Positions 32,984 through 43,215 of a stretch of 64,000 nucleotides of DNA are shown piece after piece (position 1 is the stretch's first letter; each line of letters starts with the position of its first letter). Made by a program: the position numbers and the translations under genes. Location of the stretch: the NCBI GenBank assembly GCA_029215795.1, contig JARDYH010000004.1, positions 28,710,001-28,774,000 on the forward strand, written 5' to 3'. A model generated the notes under the pieces. The model had not been told where the DNA came from, ran no database searches, and saw only the letters and a list, made by a program, of their open reading frames with translations. The DNA is from Anniella stebbinsi (lineage: Eukaryota; Chordata; Lepidosauria; Squamata; Anniellidae).

Positions 32984-33700
32984 TCAGTGGCATTCACACA
33001 CCCTAGCTGAATGCAGGATTGCATCCTTGGGCCAGGGGCTAAGAAACCCACCTGCTCTCTGCTGCATCAGCTCGATATCCAGGCGCCTTCCCAGATCAAT
33101 ACGCTTCTTAGCAGCACTTGGAATATGAATCAAAATGCTTTGCTGACCAACACCCTCTGTGACTAATGCACATTGAGCCTCAAGGGTCAGGCAGCCATAG
33201 CCATCACTTCCTTTGGCGCTTCTCTGACTCCCAGGGTTGTCTCTGTGAAGGGAAAGGCATGAGACCAGCCGTAAACTGCCTGGTGCTGCCAGGCCGGTTC
33301 GCAGGACAAAGCCACTGGCAACACCGCCAGCACAGTGCATTGAGCCAGTCCTCAGAGTTTGCATTGAGCCAAGACGAACACTCGTCTGCTGTCTGCGACG
33401 GTTGGCAGCCATCAGGTTGATTTCCGGGTGGCAATATGTATCTGTTACCCGCCTCCCTTTGCACAGATTGTAAAGCGGGCACTGGAAAGGTGAGGGGGAG
33501 GCCCATGCAATGCCTAGAGCTATGCCATGCGTGGGTGATGCCAACTCAGCCACAGGGAAGATCATGATAATGGCTGATGCAAGAGAGCTCAGGGGAGACA
33601 GGGCCTGTGCAACTGTGGAGGAGGATGAATGGATGAGAGGCAAAGTGTCTCCTGTCACTGTCGTGCTGTGATAGGAAAAGTTATGTCTGGCCAAAACCAA
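32984..33700 (-). other. 238-codon open frame inside the KCNS1 intron, function unknown
   Basis: A long open frame on the same strand as KCNS1 lies in apparently non-repeat DNA. The translation is rich in Ser, Ala and Leu, has no transmembrane pattern or domain that I recognise, and the start is arbitrary. It may be a chance frame, an alternative exon or an undescribed transcript. I do not call it a gene. Confidence 0.2.
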
Positions 33701-33721
33701 AACTCTTTTGCTGGTCCCTTA

Positions 33722-33905
33722 GGAAAGGCCGTAGCTCAGTGACAGAACATCCGCTTTGCATGTAGAAGATCCCAGGTTCAATCTCCAGCTGGGGGTATGA
33801 AAGAATCCTGCCCGAAACCCTGGGGAATCATTGCTGCCAGCAGTGTTGACAATACTGGGCTAGATGGACAAAGTGGTTTGACTCTGTATAAGGCAGCTTC
33901 CTCCG
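33722..33905 (+). mobile_element. tRNA-derived SINE
   Basis: The head holds an A box (GTAGCTCAGTGACAGAACAT) and a B box (CCAGGTTCAATCTCC). The body contains the CCCGAAACCCTGGGGAATCA and TACTGGGCTAGATGGAC blocks and the 3' end AAGGCAGCTTCCTCCGTTC. It is one of the best-preserved copies of this family in the window. The tRNA-like head is a pol III promoter remnant, not a tRNA gene. Confidence 0.88.
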
Positions 33906-34623
33906 TTCCGATGGATTGAGTCTGGCTATCCGAATGGGTGGCCATACTGGTGTTAACGGAGATAGGCAAATATCCACTGCCAATTCTCAAGACAGGGGAT
34001 CAGAATGGAGGGTTTCCAGCTCCAAAGCCAAGAAGATGGGGCTGTCAAGCTTCCTCCACCTCCAGGCAGGGCTCCTGTGCCTTTAACATGTAGCTTCTAG
34101 TGTTCATAAGCATGCATCATATGGCAGTCTTTTAAAAAACTTATTGGGAAACATAGGATTCCACATGCCTCCCCCGCCAAGTCCTCAGGCTGAATTCAAA
34201 ATAGTTTCCATTAGCCTTTATCGCTTGGGAAACCTCCTTGAACATGGTCCTGTTATTTCTTCAAAAAGTAGCCCCGAACAATGGACGATTCTACACTGCG
34301 GCACGGCAAAGGATCAAAACTGACTGGCCAACTACTGCTGGAACTGACACTTACACTGAATGACCCATGCCACTGTCAAAAGATGTCAAGTCCATCCATC
34401 AATGTCATGGGCTCATGTTTTGCTCAGGCATGTCAGGTGGGGGGAATGGAAGTCCCCTCTTTATCACTAAGCAGCAGAAGTGGGGAGGGCTAAGGCAGAA
34501 TCACATGACATGATCAAAACAAGATCCATCAGAGCCGGTTATTTATAGGCCGGGTACAACTGACAGACAGGAAGGGACAACAGCATAGTGACAGTCAGAC
34601 ACGAAATGAAGCTGTCAAATAAA

Positions 34624-34629
34624 GAGAGA

Positions 34630-34679
<50 letters not shown>

Positions 34680-34688
34680 GAGAGAGAG
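34624..34688. repeat. Long (GA)n tract in the KCNS1 intron
   Basis: About 32 GA units with three AGGG interruptions. It is (TC)n on the transcribed sense strand. Confidence 0.95.
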
Positions 34689-35669
34689 GGCTTACGGAAA
34701 TGCAATCCAGCCATGAATGTGGAAGAGCCAAAAATGCTTTCCCCCTCCCAATAGCAGATATTTAGGGACTAGGAACTCCAATGCTACGAGAAAGGAGAAG
34801 GTGGTGTCCTGTGCAAAGGAACTTCTACACAACGATCTCAATATGCAGTTTACATTTGAAAATAATGGGTCCCAGGCTCCTGGATCAATAAGACATTTTC
34901 ATCTTTTCATAGCAGCTATTACTTTTACTTTCAGCACTCCACTGGATTCATGAGTGGAGCTGTGGGGGGCGGCGGGTAAAGCAATACAAAAAAAACATGT
35001 TTACAGCACAAGGCAGTAAGGAGAAATACACTTCCTAGGAAAACAGAAGTTCTACACAGGCGATGTGGTGACACCTACCGCAGAACCTTTGAAGGTCTCC
35101 TTGGACCCCTCACCTCAGTCTTCGTGCCCCAGTATCATAATTGCCCATGATCCTGGCACTTCTGGTGTTGCTGCTTGAGCTGCATGAATGCAAGAACTCT
35201 ATGAAGCTAAACCTCCCCGCATCAAGCCCACCTCTTTCCCAAAGCCTTTGGCTTAACTCTCTGAAATGAAGCTTGGCCATGTTTATCTGCATGCGTGCGT
35301 ATTCCATTTGTAAAATGCCTGTGCTTCAGTATGAAATGTTCCCAGGTCAGTTAAGAACAAGGAACAAAACGCCACCCACACAGCAATGTAGTGAAGATAC
35401 AGCTAAAACAGTGAATAAAAACAGCAGCAATACAACGTAAATGCCTGGGGAAATAATAGCAAGAGCACATGCTAACTAGCCTTGCACTTTGCCGAGGTGA
35501 GATGAGGGCTGGGTTGCCGTTTCTTGCTCAACCATCAATGGCTAGCAACTCTGCCTCTTGCCTCCCTCCACCCTCTGACCGGGCTTTCAAGGGAACCAAT
35601 CCACTTCCCGCACCGCACAGCAAGAGTTTTTCTTCTGCTGCTTCTCCAAGGGAAGGGACTTCTCAAAAC

Positions 35670-35746
35670 CGTCAATCTTATGTAAACTGCCCAGAGAGCT
35701 TCAGCTATGGGGCGGTATACAAATGCAATAAATACATAAATAAATG
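35670..35746 (+). mobile_element. L2-like LINE 3' tail, in KCNS1 intron
   Basis: GTAAACTGCCCAGAGAGCTT, CAGCTATGGGGCGGTATACA then AATAAATACATAAATAAAT. Confidence 0.8.
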
Positions 35747-36149
35747 CTTCAGTGTTGGTGCACACACTAATAGTTTTTTAAAGCTTTTTTTTTTAAAAAA
35801 AGGGGGTGGGTGAAATTAACAAGGTTTTCTCTGACCTTGAGAGTTTCACCAGAGATCAGTGAATGGGTGAGGATATCAGCTGAGGGGCAGGCAGGGATGG
35901 AACAGAGACAGAGTTCCACACCATGACTATCCACATCAGTAGTCACACCTCCAAACCGCGTGAGACAGAAGTGCTAGTCAGTTCACGCTTTGGAGCTTCA
36001 TGCTGCAATTGCGTTAGACATCTTTAAAAATGGTTTTAATCGGCACTTGAAGAAACAGGCAACTATAGGGAGAAATACAGGAATGCAACAGTTTGGGATA
36101 AACTTTGTCTGGATTCTGTGGAACAAATAAGCAAATGTTTCTCAGAGAA

Positions 36150-36275
36150 GAACATAAGAGCCCTGCTGGATCAGACCAAGGGTCCATCTAGCCCAGCATT
36201 CTGTTCACACAGTGGCCAACCAGCTGTCAACCAGGGACTCCCAAACAGGACATGAGTGCAGCCCCATATGGCGGT
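36150..36275 (-). mobile_element. CR1-superfamily LINE 3' end, fragment in KCNS1 intron
   Basis: AACATAAGAGCCCTGCTGGA through GACATGAGTGCAGC matches the terminal 125 bp of the family. Confidence 0.8.
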
Positions 36276-36467
36276 GGAAGGTGGGGAAGGCTAGTCTGGA
36301 AGTACCCACAAGTTGTAATGCATGGTCATTACAAAGAGGTTGATTCCTCTTCTCCTTTCCACTTTTGCAGTCCTTTTGACACAACTAGAACTTCCGTCCA
36401 AGCTGCATTAGCTCAGTGGCAGTGCCTTCAGTGATCTGAAGAGGATTCTATGGATTAGAGCCGATTC

Positions 36468-36600
36468 AGGCAACCTGAGGCCCTCTCAATGTTTTGGACC
36501 ACAAAACCCTCATGATCCCTGAGTATTGGCCATGCCGGCTGGGGCTGGTGGGGGTCGTAGCCCGAAACATCTGCAGGGCATCAGTTTGTCTAACTCTGGA
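36468..36600. mobile_element. Foldback element (same family), in KCNS1 intron, diverged
   Basis: GAGGCCCTCTCAATGTTTTG with ATGATCCCTGAGTATTGGCC at left and GGGTCGTAGCCCGAAACATC, TGCAGGGCATC at right. Confidence 0.75.
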
Positions 36601-36936
36601 TTAGAGAATATCCATAGCATCTCTTGGAATAAGAATGGGTGTATGTGTGTGTATGTGTGAGAGAGATGTCTTCATATTAACCCTAACCTGTCCCCAGGCA
36701 ACCTGCTTCCTACTTTCCCTACAGTCTTTATGACTTATTTCTCTGACAGTGTTGCGAGTGCCCATGGTGGGAGGCAAATTATGACGAGCATTACTCTGTA
36801 ATTTGCACACATGGAACATTAAGAATCTAAATCTGAAGCAGCAGCAGATGTTCTTAGTTCCTTCATCAAAATGTCAGTCTTGCTGAAAGGATCTAAGTTG
36901 TGTGGTAGTGTGTCGGCTGGTAGAGCTGAAGTCCGG

Positions 36937-37074
36937 CCTTCCCCAGCCTAGTGCCCTCCAGATGGTTGGACTACAACTCCCATCAGCCCCAGTCAGCATG
37001 GGCATTTATCAGAGATGACGGGAGTTGTAGTCCAAAACATCTGCAGAGCATAAAGTTGGGGAAGGCTGGACTAA
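36937..37074. mobile_element. Foldback element (CCAACCTGGTGCCCTCCAG family), in KCNS1 intron
   Basis: Arms GGCCTTCCCCAGCCTAGTGC / AAGTTGGGGAAGGCTGGAC and GTTGGACTACAACTCCCATC / GACGGGAGTTGTAGTCCAAA. Confidence 0.86.
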
Positions 37075-38179
37075 GAAATGGATAGCCAACATTTTCAACT
37101 ATTTGTCCAAGTTCCGGATGCTCACAGACAGATCCTGGCAACCTCTTCAGCATCAAACCATCAAGATGTTTAGGTGTGCCAAATATACTATACAAATATG
37201 CCCCCTGCTATCCTTTAGTCCTATGCTTTGATAGGCCCTTCAGACCACCAAACCCAAATAATTCGATCTGGCTTCTTGCAGACCGAGTCTTCCCTGAGCT
37301 CATTTATTGTTACAAAACCCTGGCCCTTTAAGAAGAGCAAAAACCGCAGAACAAGCTGCCATCCCCCAGACACCCTCTGCACTACAGGAGATCCCCCGTC
37401 TCAGTCACTTGCTCAGCCAGCCAGCCATGCGCACACATCCAGCTGGCTCTGAAACTCCTTCTGGTGTCAGATGAATGCCAGCTTTTGCAGGTCAGCCTTA
37501 GGCTGGCTGGCAGCAGGCTCACAGATAAATCAGCTACGGTCAACTGAGCTGGGAAAATATCCTAAGTTATAGGCAAAAGCCTTGAAATTTAAAGGTGCTC
37601 AAGGTCCCCCTCCAAACCTGCATCATTGATGATTAGGGTAGTGAATGCAGTACTGTTTCCCTCTCTCCAAATCCAAATTTTAGGGTAAAAAATAAAAATA
37701 GATGTCTGAACACAAAATCATGAAAAGTAAGACTTCTATGTTTCACAGAATCTGAAAACACCTGCCAATTAGCTTCGGGGGAGAATTGGGAGGGGGGAAG
37801 GCATCTGTGGAGGAGGGGGGCACATCAGAGGGCTCTACAGGACACAGAAGCTCAAAACACACTGCCCTTAGAGCAGGCTCCAAAGTAACCCACTTTCCGT
37901 GCCAAGAGCCAAATTCTATGGTTTGCAAAAAAATCATGCATAGCAGCTCTTGAGAGACTAGAAATGCCATGAGGGCAATTCGCATCTGTCCTGTATAGGA
38001 CAGGCAAGAACGGGATGCAACGCTTTACTCTTTTCTTTCTTTTTAGGTTCCTCAGTCCTTGAGAATGGGTAGCTTCGAGGGTGGAGAGGATTGAGAGGGG
38101 TGTGTCACCAGAAAAATAAAAGCTAAGTCTGGGGAAAATGGGGATGGTGGAGGTAGTATGAGTAGGAATAAAACACCCT
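37075..38179. other. KCNS1 intron, single-copy looking
   Basis: I see no exon or repeat that I can name. Confidence 0.5.
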
Positions 38180-38284
38180 ACAGCAGCTTTCCCCAATTTG
38201 GTGCCCTCCAGATGTGTCAGACTACAATTCCCAGCATCCTCAACATGCTGGGAGGGGTTGTAGTCCACACATCTGGAGGGCAGT
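38180..38284. mobile_element. Foldback element (same family), in KCNS1 intron, short
   Basis: CAGCTTTCCCCAATTTGGTG, CCCTCCAGATGTGTCAGACT at left; GGGTTGTAGTCCACACATCT, GGAGGGCAG at right. The centre is shortened. Confidence 0.8.
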
Positions 38285-38596
38285 AGTTTGCAGAAAGCTG
38301 CACCACAGCAATATCAGGTGACTTTATCTACTTGGTTGGTAGGGGAAGTTGGATCTCCAATTCATTTGGCTTTTACCTCCCTGCATTACGGTAGTCTAGC
38401 TTGAAAAGGAACCAAGGGATGAATAATTTTCACTAGGGGTGAATCAGACACAAAGCCTTCCCATTAAATTGAGTGGGTGAAAAGCGCAGCGGGCTGCTGG
38501 CTCCGATTCGGATTTCCCAGACACCACGAGCGCTTTCCAAGCCTGAGAACCTGAGAAAACAAGAGGCGGCTGAAACATCAGCTATTCCAGGTTTAC

Positions 38597-39562
38597 CTTC
38601 AAGGTGGCTCCTAACGACCTCAAGCCCGTCGAATGCCTCGCCAGCTTCAGCACCCGGAATATTCTCATGAGTCGGAAGACCTGCACCACCTTGCCCAGGT
38701 TCCCCAGCTCCGAGTCGCTCCCCATGGCCACGTCCACCAAAAGGGTGACGTAGAAAGGCAAGACCGAGACAATGTCAATCAGGTTCAGAGGGTGCTTGAA
38801 GAACTTCTGCAGGTTCGGGGCCAACAGCAAGCGGGACGTCACTTCAAAGGTGAACCAGGAGATGCAAAAGTACTCCAAATTTTGCAACACTGAGTCATCC
38901 ATCAGCTTGCCGTCCTCGTCGAGCTCCTGGTACTCCGGCATGCTGTGAATGCACATAATGGCAATGGAAACCAGCACGACACTGATCGAAACGAAGCTGA
39001 AGAGTTTGCTCGGGATGGAGTAGCACGGGTTCTCCATGGTGAGCCACAGGCGTTTGCGCAGGTTGCCACAGCGCAGCGTGCTGTAGCGGAGCAGGTCGTG
39101 ATTGAAATCCAAGATCTCATCGGGGGAGGTGTCCACGCTACTGACCTCGCTCTCTTCGTCCCAGTTGTGGTGGCGGCTCTCCAGCTTCCGCTCGTGGTAG
39201 CGGTAGCTGCAGCACGAGTCCAGGAAGAACTCGTTAATGCCCCAGTACTCTATCTCCTGGCAGAAGGAGAAGACGCACAGCTCCTCCATCACATGCAGCT
39301 TGCCAGTCTGGTAGAAATGGAGCACGTAGAGGAAGAAGCCCGGGTTGCGGTCAAAGTAGAACTCCCGGGCACTCACGTCGTAGTCATCGCACAGCTGCAG
39401 GATGGATTCCTCTGAGTCGCAGAAGAGCAAGCGCCCGAGGCGGGTGTCCGGGAACTTGGAAAGAGCGCTCGAGCTGAGTCGTCTTCTCAGGCCCCCGACA
39501 TTGATGTTGATGGCTTCGTCCTCAAAATTGGGATCCCAATAGTTTAAGCTCTTGTTGACCAT
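38597..39562 (-). CDS. KCNS1: KCNS1 (Kv9.1) coding exon 1: T1 domain and S1 to S4
   Basis: This exon encodes residues 1 to 322 of a silent voltage-gated potassium channel subunit of the plasma membrane. Kv9 subunits do not conduct alone; they assemble with Kv2.1 or Kv2.2 and change gating (family knowledge). The T1 tetramerisation domain spans about residues 17-120 and contains the zinc-site pattern HX5CX20CC (H90, C96, C117, C118). S1 is about 184-205, S2 228-249, S3 258-278, and S4 291-310 with R297, R300, R303, K306 and R309. KCNS1 is preferred over KCNS2 and KCNS3 because of the stretches [27 protein letters not shown] and [15 protein letters not shown]. The ATG at 39560-39562 has A at -3 and G at +4. 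The exon ends in AAG followed by GTAAAC, phase 0. Compared with the mammalian protein as I remember it, the N-terminus is about 37 residues shorter and the alanine-rich S1-S2 insert is absent. There is no frameshift or stop. Confidence 0.96.
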
Positions 39563-39592
39563 GATCAGTAGAGCTGGGGCTAATGTGGCCTG
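39563..39592 (-). promoter_or_regulatory. KCNS1: Probable splice acceptor and 5' UTR part of the KCNS1 start exon
   Basis: Read on the minus strand, a pyrimidine-leaning stretch ends in TTGTCTTCAG, whose AG is at 39590-39591, followed by 27 bp to the ATG. This looks like a 3' splice site, so the first coding exon would carry 27 nt of 5' UTR and an upstream non-coding exon would exist. The alternative is that transcription starts nearby and no splice occurs. I see no TATA box or CpG-island promoter next to it. Confidence 0.55.
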
Positions 39593-39606
39593 AAGACAAC
39601 ACACAG

Positions 39607-39632
39607 CATATATATATATATATATATATATG

Positions 39633-39673
<41 letters not shown>
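39607..39673. repeat. Compound microsatellite (TA)n + (GA)n upstream of KCNS1
   Basis: About 12 TA units at 39607..39631 are followed, after a short spacer, by about 18 GA units at 39637..39673. On the gene's sense strand this is a (TC)n tract followed by (TA)n, ending about 15 bp before the putative acceptor AG. It therefore sits where a polypyrimidine tract and branch point would lie. Confidence 0.95.
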
Positions 39674-39675
<2 letters not shown>

Positions 39676-39682
39676 TTTAAGA

Positions 39683-39905
39683 ATATGAGAAGGGCCATGC
39701 TGGATCAGACCAAGGGTCCATCTAGTCCAGCACTCTGTTCACACAGTGGCCAATCACCTGTTGACCAGGGGGCCACAAGCAGGACACGGTGCAACAGCAC
39801 TCTCCCACCCATATTCCCAAGCAACTGGTGTATATAGGCTTGCTGCCTCTGATACTGGAGGTAGCACATGGCCATCAGGACTAGTAGCCATCGATAGCCT
39901 TCTCC
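39683..39905 (-). mobile_element. CR1-superfamily LINE 3' end, short
   Basis: About 220 bp from AGAAGGGCCATGCTGGATCA to GCCATCGATAGCCTTCTCC. It has the same order of blocks as the longer copies and is truncated before the RT C-terminus. It lies just upstream of KCNS1. Confidence 0.82.
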
Positions 39906-41523
39906 TCCTTTCATTTCACAGACTTAGTTTCCGCTGGAGAAAAGCAGTTATACAAATTGTCTGAAGACAATTTGTTTGCAAGTCACATAGCTGGTTAGAA
40001 AACCGAAACTTTGTTTGATACAGCCATTTGTCGATTTAATTAGTCCTCCAGCTAAGAATGGCCATGCATCACCACCCACCAAATTGAGGAAGAACCACTG
40101 ATATGCTCTCTAATTAGCAGAGTTTTAATAGAAGGGCAAAGTATACATTGAAAGACATGTGTTTGCATGAAGACCTCAACAGCTGCTTTTTCTGGAGCAA
40201 AGCAGATTTGGGAGGGGTGATTTTCAGAGGAGAAAGGGGTGGGGGTTGCTTAATCTTTGTGCTTGCCTGCTACTCCCCCCTCTCCCCCCCCCCCCCGCCC
40301 CCTGCAAGAAGAAAAGTATGTGTGTACATAGAACTGCAACAGGAAAAATCATGGCTGGGTGAAGGATTATATACACTACTCTCCTTCCCACAGAAAGAAT
40401 GACTGGCTGGGATCCAAAGAAATGCTGAGGTGGACTCAAGGGCTTTGCGCGAGCCCAATGGTATTTCACTTTATTTTGTTTTCCCACTCCCCCAGTCAAA
40501 CTGTTTTTGAAACTTCTTGAAATTTCCCAATCCTCCCCAACAGTTTTCTCTGCTACATGGGGGATGTTTCGAGAAAGATAAGCATACCGCCCCACTGGGA
40601 TCATGGAAATAATTTCAGGATTCGCTGGATCCTGGCCAGTGCCCAGCCAAAATGTAGGGGTCCCAACAAGGAACGCAATCCCCAAATCACCTAGTAAACG
40701 TTTTGCAGAGGGCAGCTGTGATCGCCTATTGCAGCAAAAAACAGCAAAGAATCCTGTGGCACCTTAAAGACGAACAAATGAATTCTGCATAAGATAGACA
40801 ACTTTGTTCAAGAAGGGTTGTCTGAAGAAATTGGCAAGAATTAGGATCTTGAACAAGGACCGATAGTAAGCCAGGATGGAAACAGGTTCTAGCTCATATA
40901 ATCAAGCACACCAATGGCATCATTGGGCAATACTAAATGAAACTTGCACAAATATGCAGGTCAAACCTGAGCTTCGCGTCCCTCAAACTCTAGCTCTGCG
41001 TTCAAAATAGAAGCTCCTAAGTTGAGCAAAATTCAAGCCATTTTGTCAACAAAGTAGGTGGCGAAACCCCACACAGCAGGCAAAGAATGACTCACCCACT
41101 CTGTAAGCGGCAACCCAGCATCACCACAGACCATTTACCGCACTGAACAATCCCTCCAGATGGCACTTTGCAGAGTCAGTGGCAGCAGGGAAGAAAATTT
41201 TCCTTCTGTGATGCCACCCCTCTTGCACAGACTTTTAAAGAACACCCACAAATCAGTCAGTACCATCTGTGATGCAGTCAGTCTCCCAATTAATGTGGGT
41301 CGGGTTTTCTGTAAAAAGAAATGGGAAAAAAGAGGCCTTCGCTGACTGATGGGGTTGTCCATCATCATCCCAAGGACAACCTTGATTCATCAAAGGAAAA
41401 ACATATCTCCAAATCCACCTTTAGTAGAATCAACAAAATATGCAAAAATGCTGGGAAAGCTTCTGAGATCCCCCAGATATTTACATCACATTAGGGTAGA
41501 GAGGGAAGAATTGGTGGTGAGAC
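39906..41523. other. Upstream of KCNS1, no gene seen
   Basis: A C-run at 40275-40300 and the dispersed repeat at 40735 are the only features. A non-coding first exon or the promoter of KCNS1 could lie here or further right, but I cannot see one. Confidence 0.45.
40735..40850 (-). repeat. Dispersed repeat end (GTGGCACCTTAAAGACGAAC)
   Basis: AGCAAAGAATCCTGTGGCAC, CTTAAAGACGAACAAATGAA is a frequent reptile LINE or SINE end. A related fragment (CATAATAAGCTTTCATGGAC) lies at 4088..4160. Confidence 0.55.
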
Positions 41524-41825
41524 TGAGTTGATGTTGAAGTCATGACATATATGCACGGTCAGAGTCTTAAGTGGCAATGGAGGAAGAGTCCTAGACTTAA
41601 ATAGATATTTGTCTCTACTAGGTGCCATGCATGTTTCAGGTTACACTTAGAAGTGTTTGGACAAACACAGGCACAGAATGGCTGATTCCCCCAACCATCC
41701 TATGTGTAACCTGAAACTTGCATGACACCTAGTAGAGACAAATATCTATTTAAGTCTACAGCTCATCTTCTGTTGCCTCTTAAGTCTCTGACGACGCAGA
41801 CTTCATGATTCAGTATCAACATTTC
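41524..41825. mobile_element. Long foldback element, arms nearly identical
   Basis: Inner arms 41593..41646 and 41705..41757 (AGACTTAAATAGATATTTGT / ACAAATATCTATTTAAGTCT) are almost perfect complements over about 53 bp. Outer arms extend with more mismatches to GTTGATGTTGAAGTCATGA / TCATGATTCAGTATCAAC. The spacer is about 58 bp. No other copy is seen in the window and no coding capacity. Confidence 0.8.
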
Positions 41826-42712
41826 CCCCCTTCTCCTTCCTCCCCTTCCTCCCTGTACTTTTTGTGACATCTCCAGAGAGATATGAAGATATCAAAAGTG
41901 TGACCACCATTCTGTTGCATATTTGTTTGGTCCTAATATAGGTACTGCCTGACTGTGGAGTATGGACTGATTCATCAAGGGAACAGATAATATAAGAAAA
42001 AGGGGCAAGGTAGACCTGTATACATTTCTTCATTTAGGACATTTCTAGTCTGCTTTGTAAGGGGTGTAAAATTCTCAAAAGTGGGCAACAATCAACCAAA
42101 ATACATTCAAGAGTAACAACATTATTGGCTCATAAAACCAGACGGATAAATCCATAAAAAGATTAAAGGATACAAAGATTGTGTTAAAACCAACACCAGA
42201 TAAAGCCAGTGGATTAAAACCATCCATCATAAAAACATTGTCCAATAAAAGCTATTGCTAAAATCCTCTCAGAAAGGTTTTGAAAGGCAAAATAGAACTC
42301 CAGAAAATAAAAATAAAACGCTTAGGTAAACAAAGAACATCTGAACCTGGCACCTAAAAATGAATAATATGGCACTTGGCAAGTCTGAAAGCAACTATCC
42401 TCTGCAGGTGTTGTGCCTAGACATGGTACAGCAATGTATGTAAGGTGCACGGAGCAGTACAACATATCCATATCTGCCAACTCAGTCCCCGACCTTCCTG
42501 TGTTGAGCAGGATTGAATCCTCCATGCGACCAGGAACCTTGCATAGAGACTTCGACTCACATTCAAGTGAATGCACACAGAAGCCTCTTTCAGACCGTCC
42601 CACTCAATACAGGAAGGGCGGGGACTCAGAGGATGGGGCTGGCACAAATGGGAACATTGGGGGAGGGGGAAGTGCACATGGCTCCATGCCTCTTATGCAT
42701 ATTAAGAGTATA
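41826..42712. other. Upstream intergenic, no gene seen
   Basis: The part from 42100 to 42300 is A-rich and reads like an old reverse LINE 3' UTR (AAAACCA, ATAAAA words). Frames of 86-102 codons at 42322..42721 lie on both strands and are not recognised. Confidence 0.45.
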
Positions 42713-43215
42713 AGAACATAAGAAGAGCTCTGCTGGTGCAGACCAAGGGTCCATCTAGTTCAGCATTCTGTTCACACCGTGGCGAACCCACACCAGGAAC
42801 CCACAAGCATAACATGAGTGCAACAGCACCCTCTTGTCCATGTTTCCCAGCTAATAGTACACATAGGTTTACTGCCTCTGATTACTGCAGGTAAAATAGA
42901 GACATCAGGACTAGCAGACATTGATAGCCTTCTCCTGGAAGGAATTGTTCTAACCTTCTTTTAAAGCCATCCAAAGTGGCGGCCATCACTATGTCTTGTG
43001 GTAGCGAATTCCATAGTTTAACTATGCGCTATGTAGTCCTTCCTTTTATCTTTCCAGAATCTCCCACCAATCAGCTTCATGGGATAAACCAGACTGGGTT
43101 CTAGTATTATGAGAGAGAAAAATGTCTCCCTATCAACTTCCTCCACACCATGCATAATTTTGTATATATCTATCATGTCTCCCCTTACACACCTGCCCAT
43201 AGGGGAGTCGCTCCA
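42713..43215 (-). mobile_element. CR1-superfamily LINE 3' end (family with AACATAAGAAGAGC terminus)
   Basis: On the minus strand this encodes a degenerate RT C-terminus (RGDMIDIYKIMHGVEEVDRETFF ... MKLIGGRF) and runs to the 3' terminus, which reads AACATAAGAAGAGC on the + strand. It belongs to the same family as the copies at 4.9, 6.2, 19.8, 29.4, 36.2 and 39.7 kb and is one of the longest. Confidence 0.82.

Larger units (their letters stand above)
33906..36149. other. KCNS1 intron, mostly single-copy
   Basis: Holds the (GA)n tract and a LINE tail. A small scrap GGCAGGGCTCCTGTGCCTTT at about 34066 resembles the TAGGGTGACC MITE. No exon is recognised. Confidence 0.5.
31244..38596 (-). other. 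KCNS1 intron between the two coding exons
   Basis: The intron is 7353 bp and phase 0. The donor reads AAG|GTAAAC, with a weak +5 base, and the acceptor reads TTTTCAG|CAC. It contains a split SINE (31514..31975), a foldback-family copy at 31579..31882, SINE 33722..33905, a (GA)n tract at 34624..34688, LINE tails (about 32850..32945 and 35670..35746), a CR1-like 3' fragment at 36150..36275 and three further foldback copies. A 238-codon open frame of unknown meaning lies at 32984..33700. Confidence 0.9.

Noticed and set aside
33722..33780. tRNA gene
   Set aside because: A and B boxes are present but there is no complete cloverleaf, and the same head with the same body recurs at other SINE sites.
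38945..39415. 156-codon open frame on the + strand opposite KCNS1 exon 1
   Set aside because: Antisense shadow of the T1-S1 coding sequence. The minus-strand frame at 38902..39120 is likewise a shifted-frame shadow.
39563..39604. A longer KCNS1 N-terminus starting at 39604
   Set aside because: The codon there is GTG, not ATG, and the added residues would span the putative splice acceptor. The ATG at 39562 has a good context and is followed by the conserved T1 domain.
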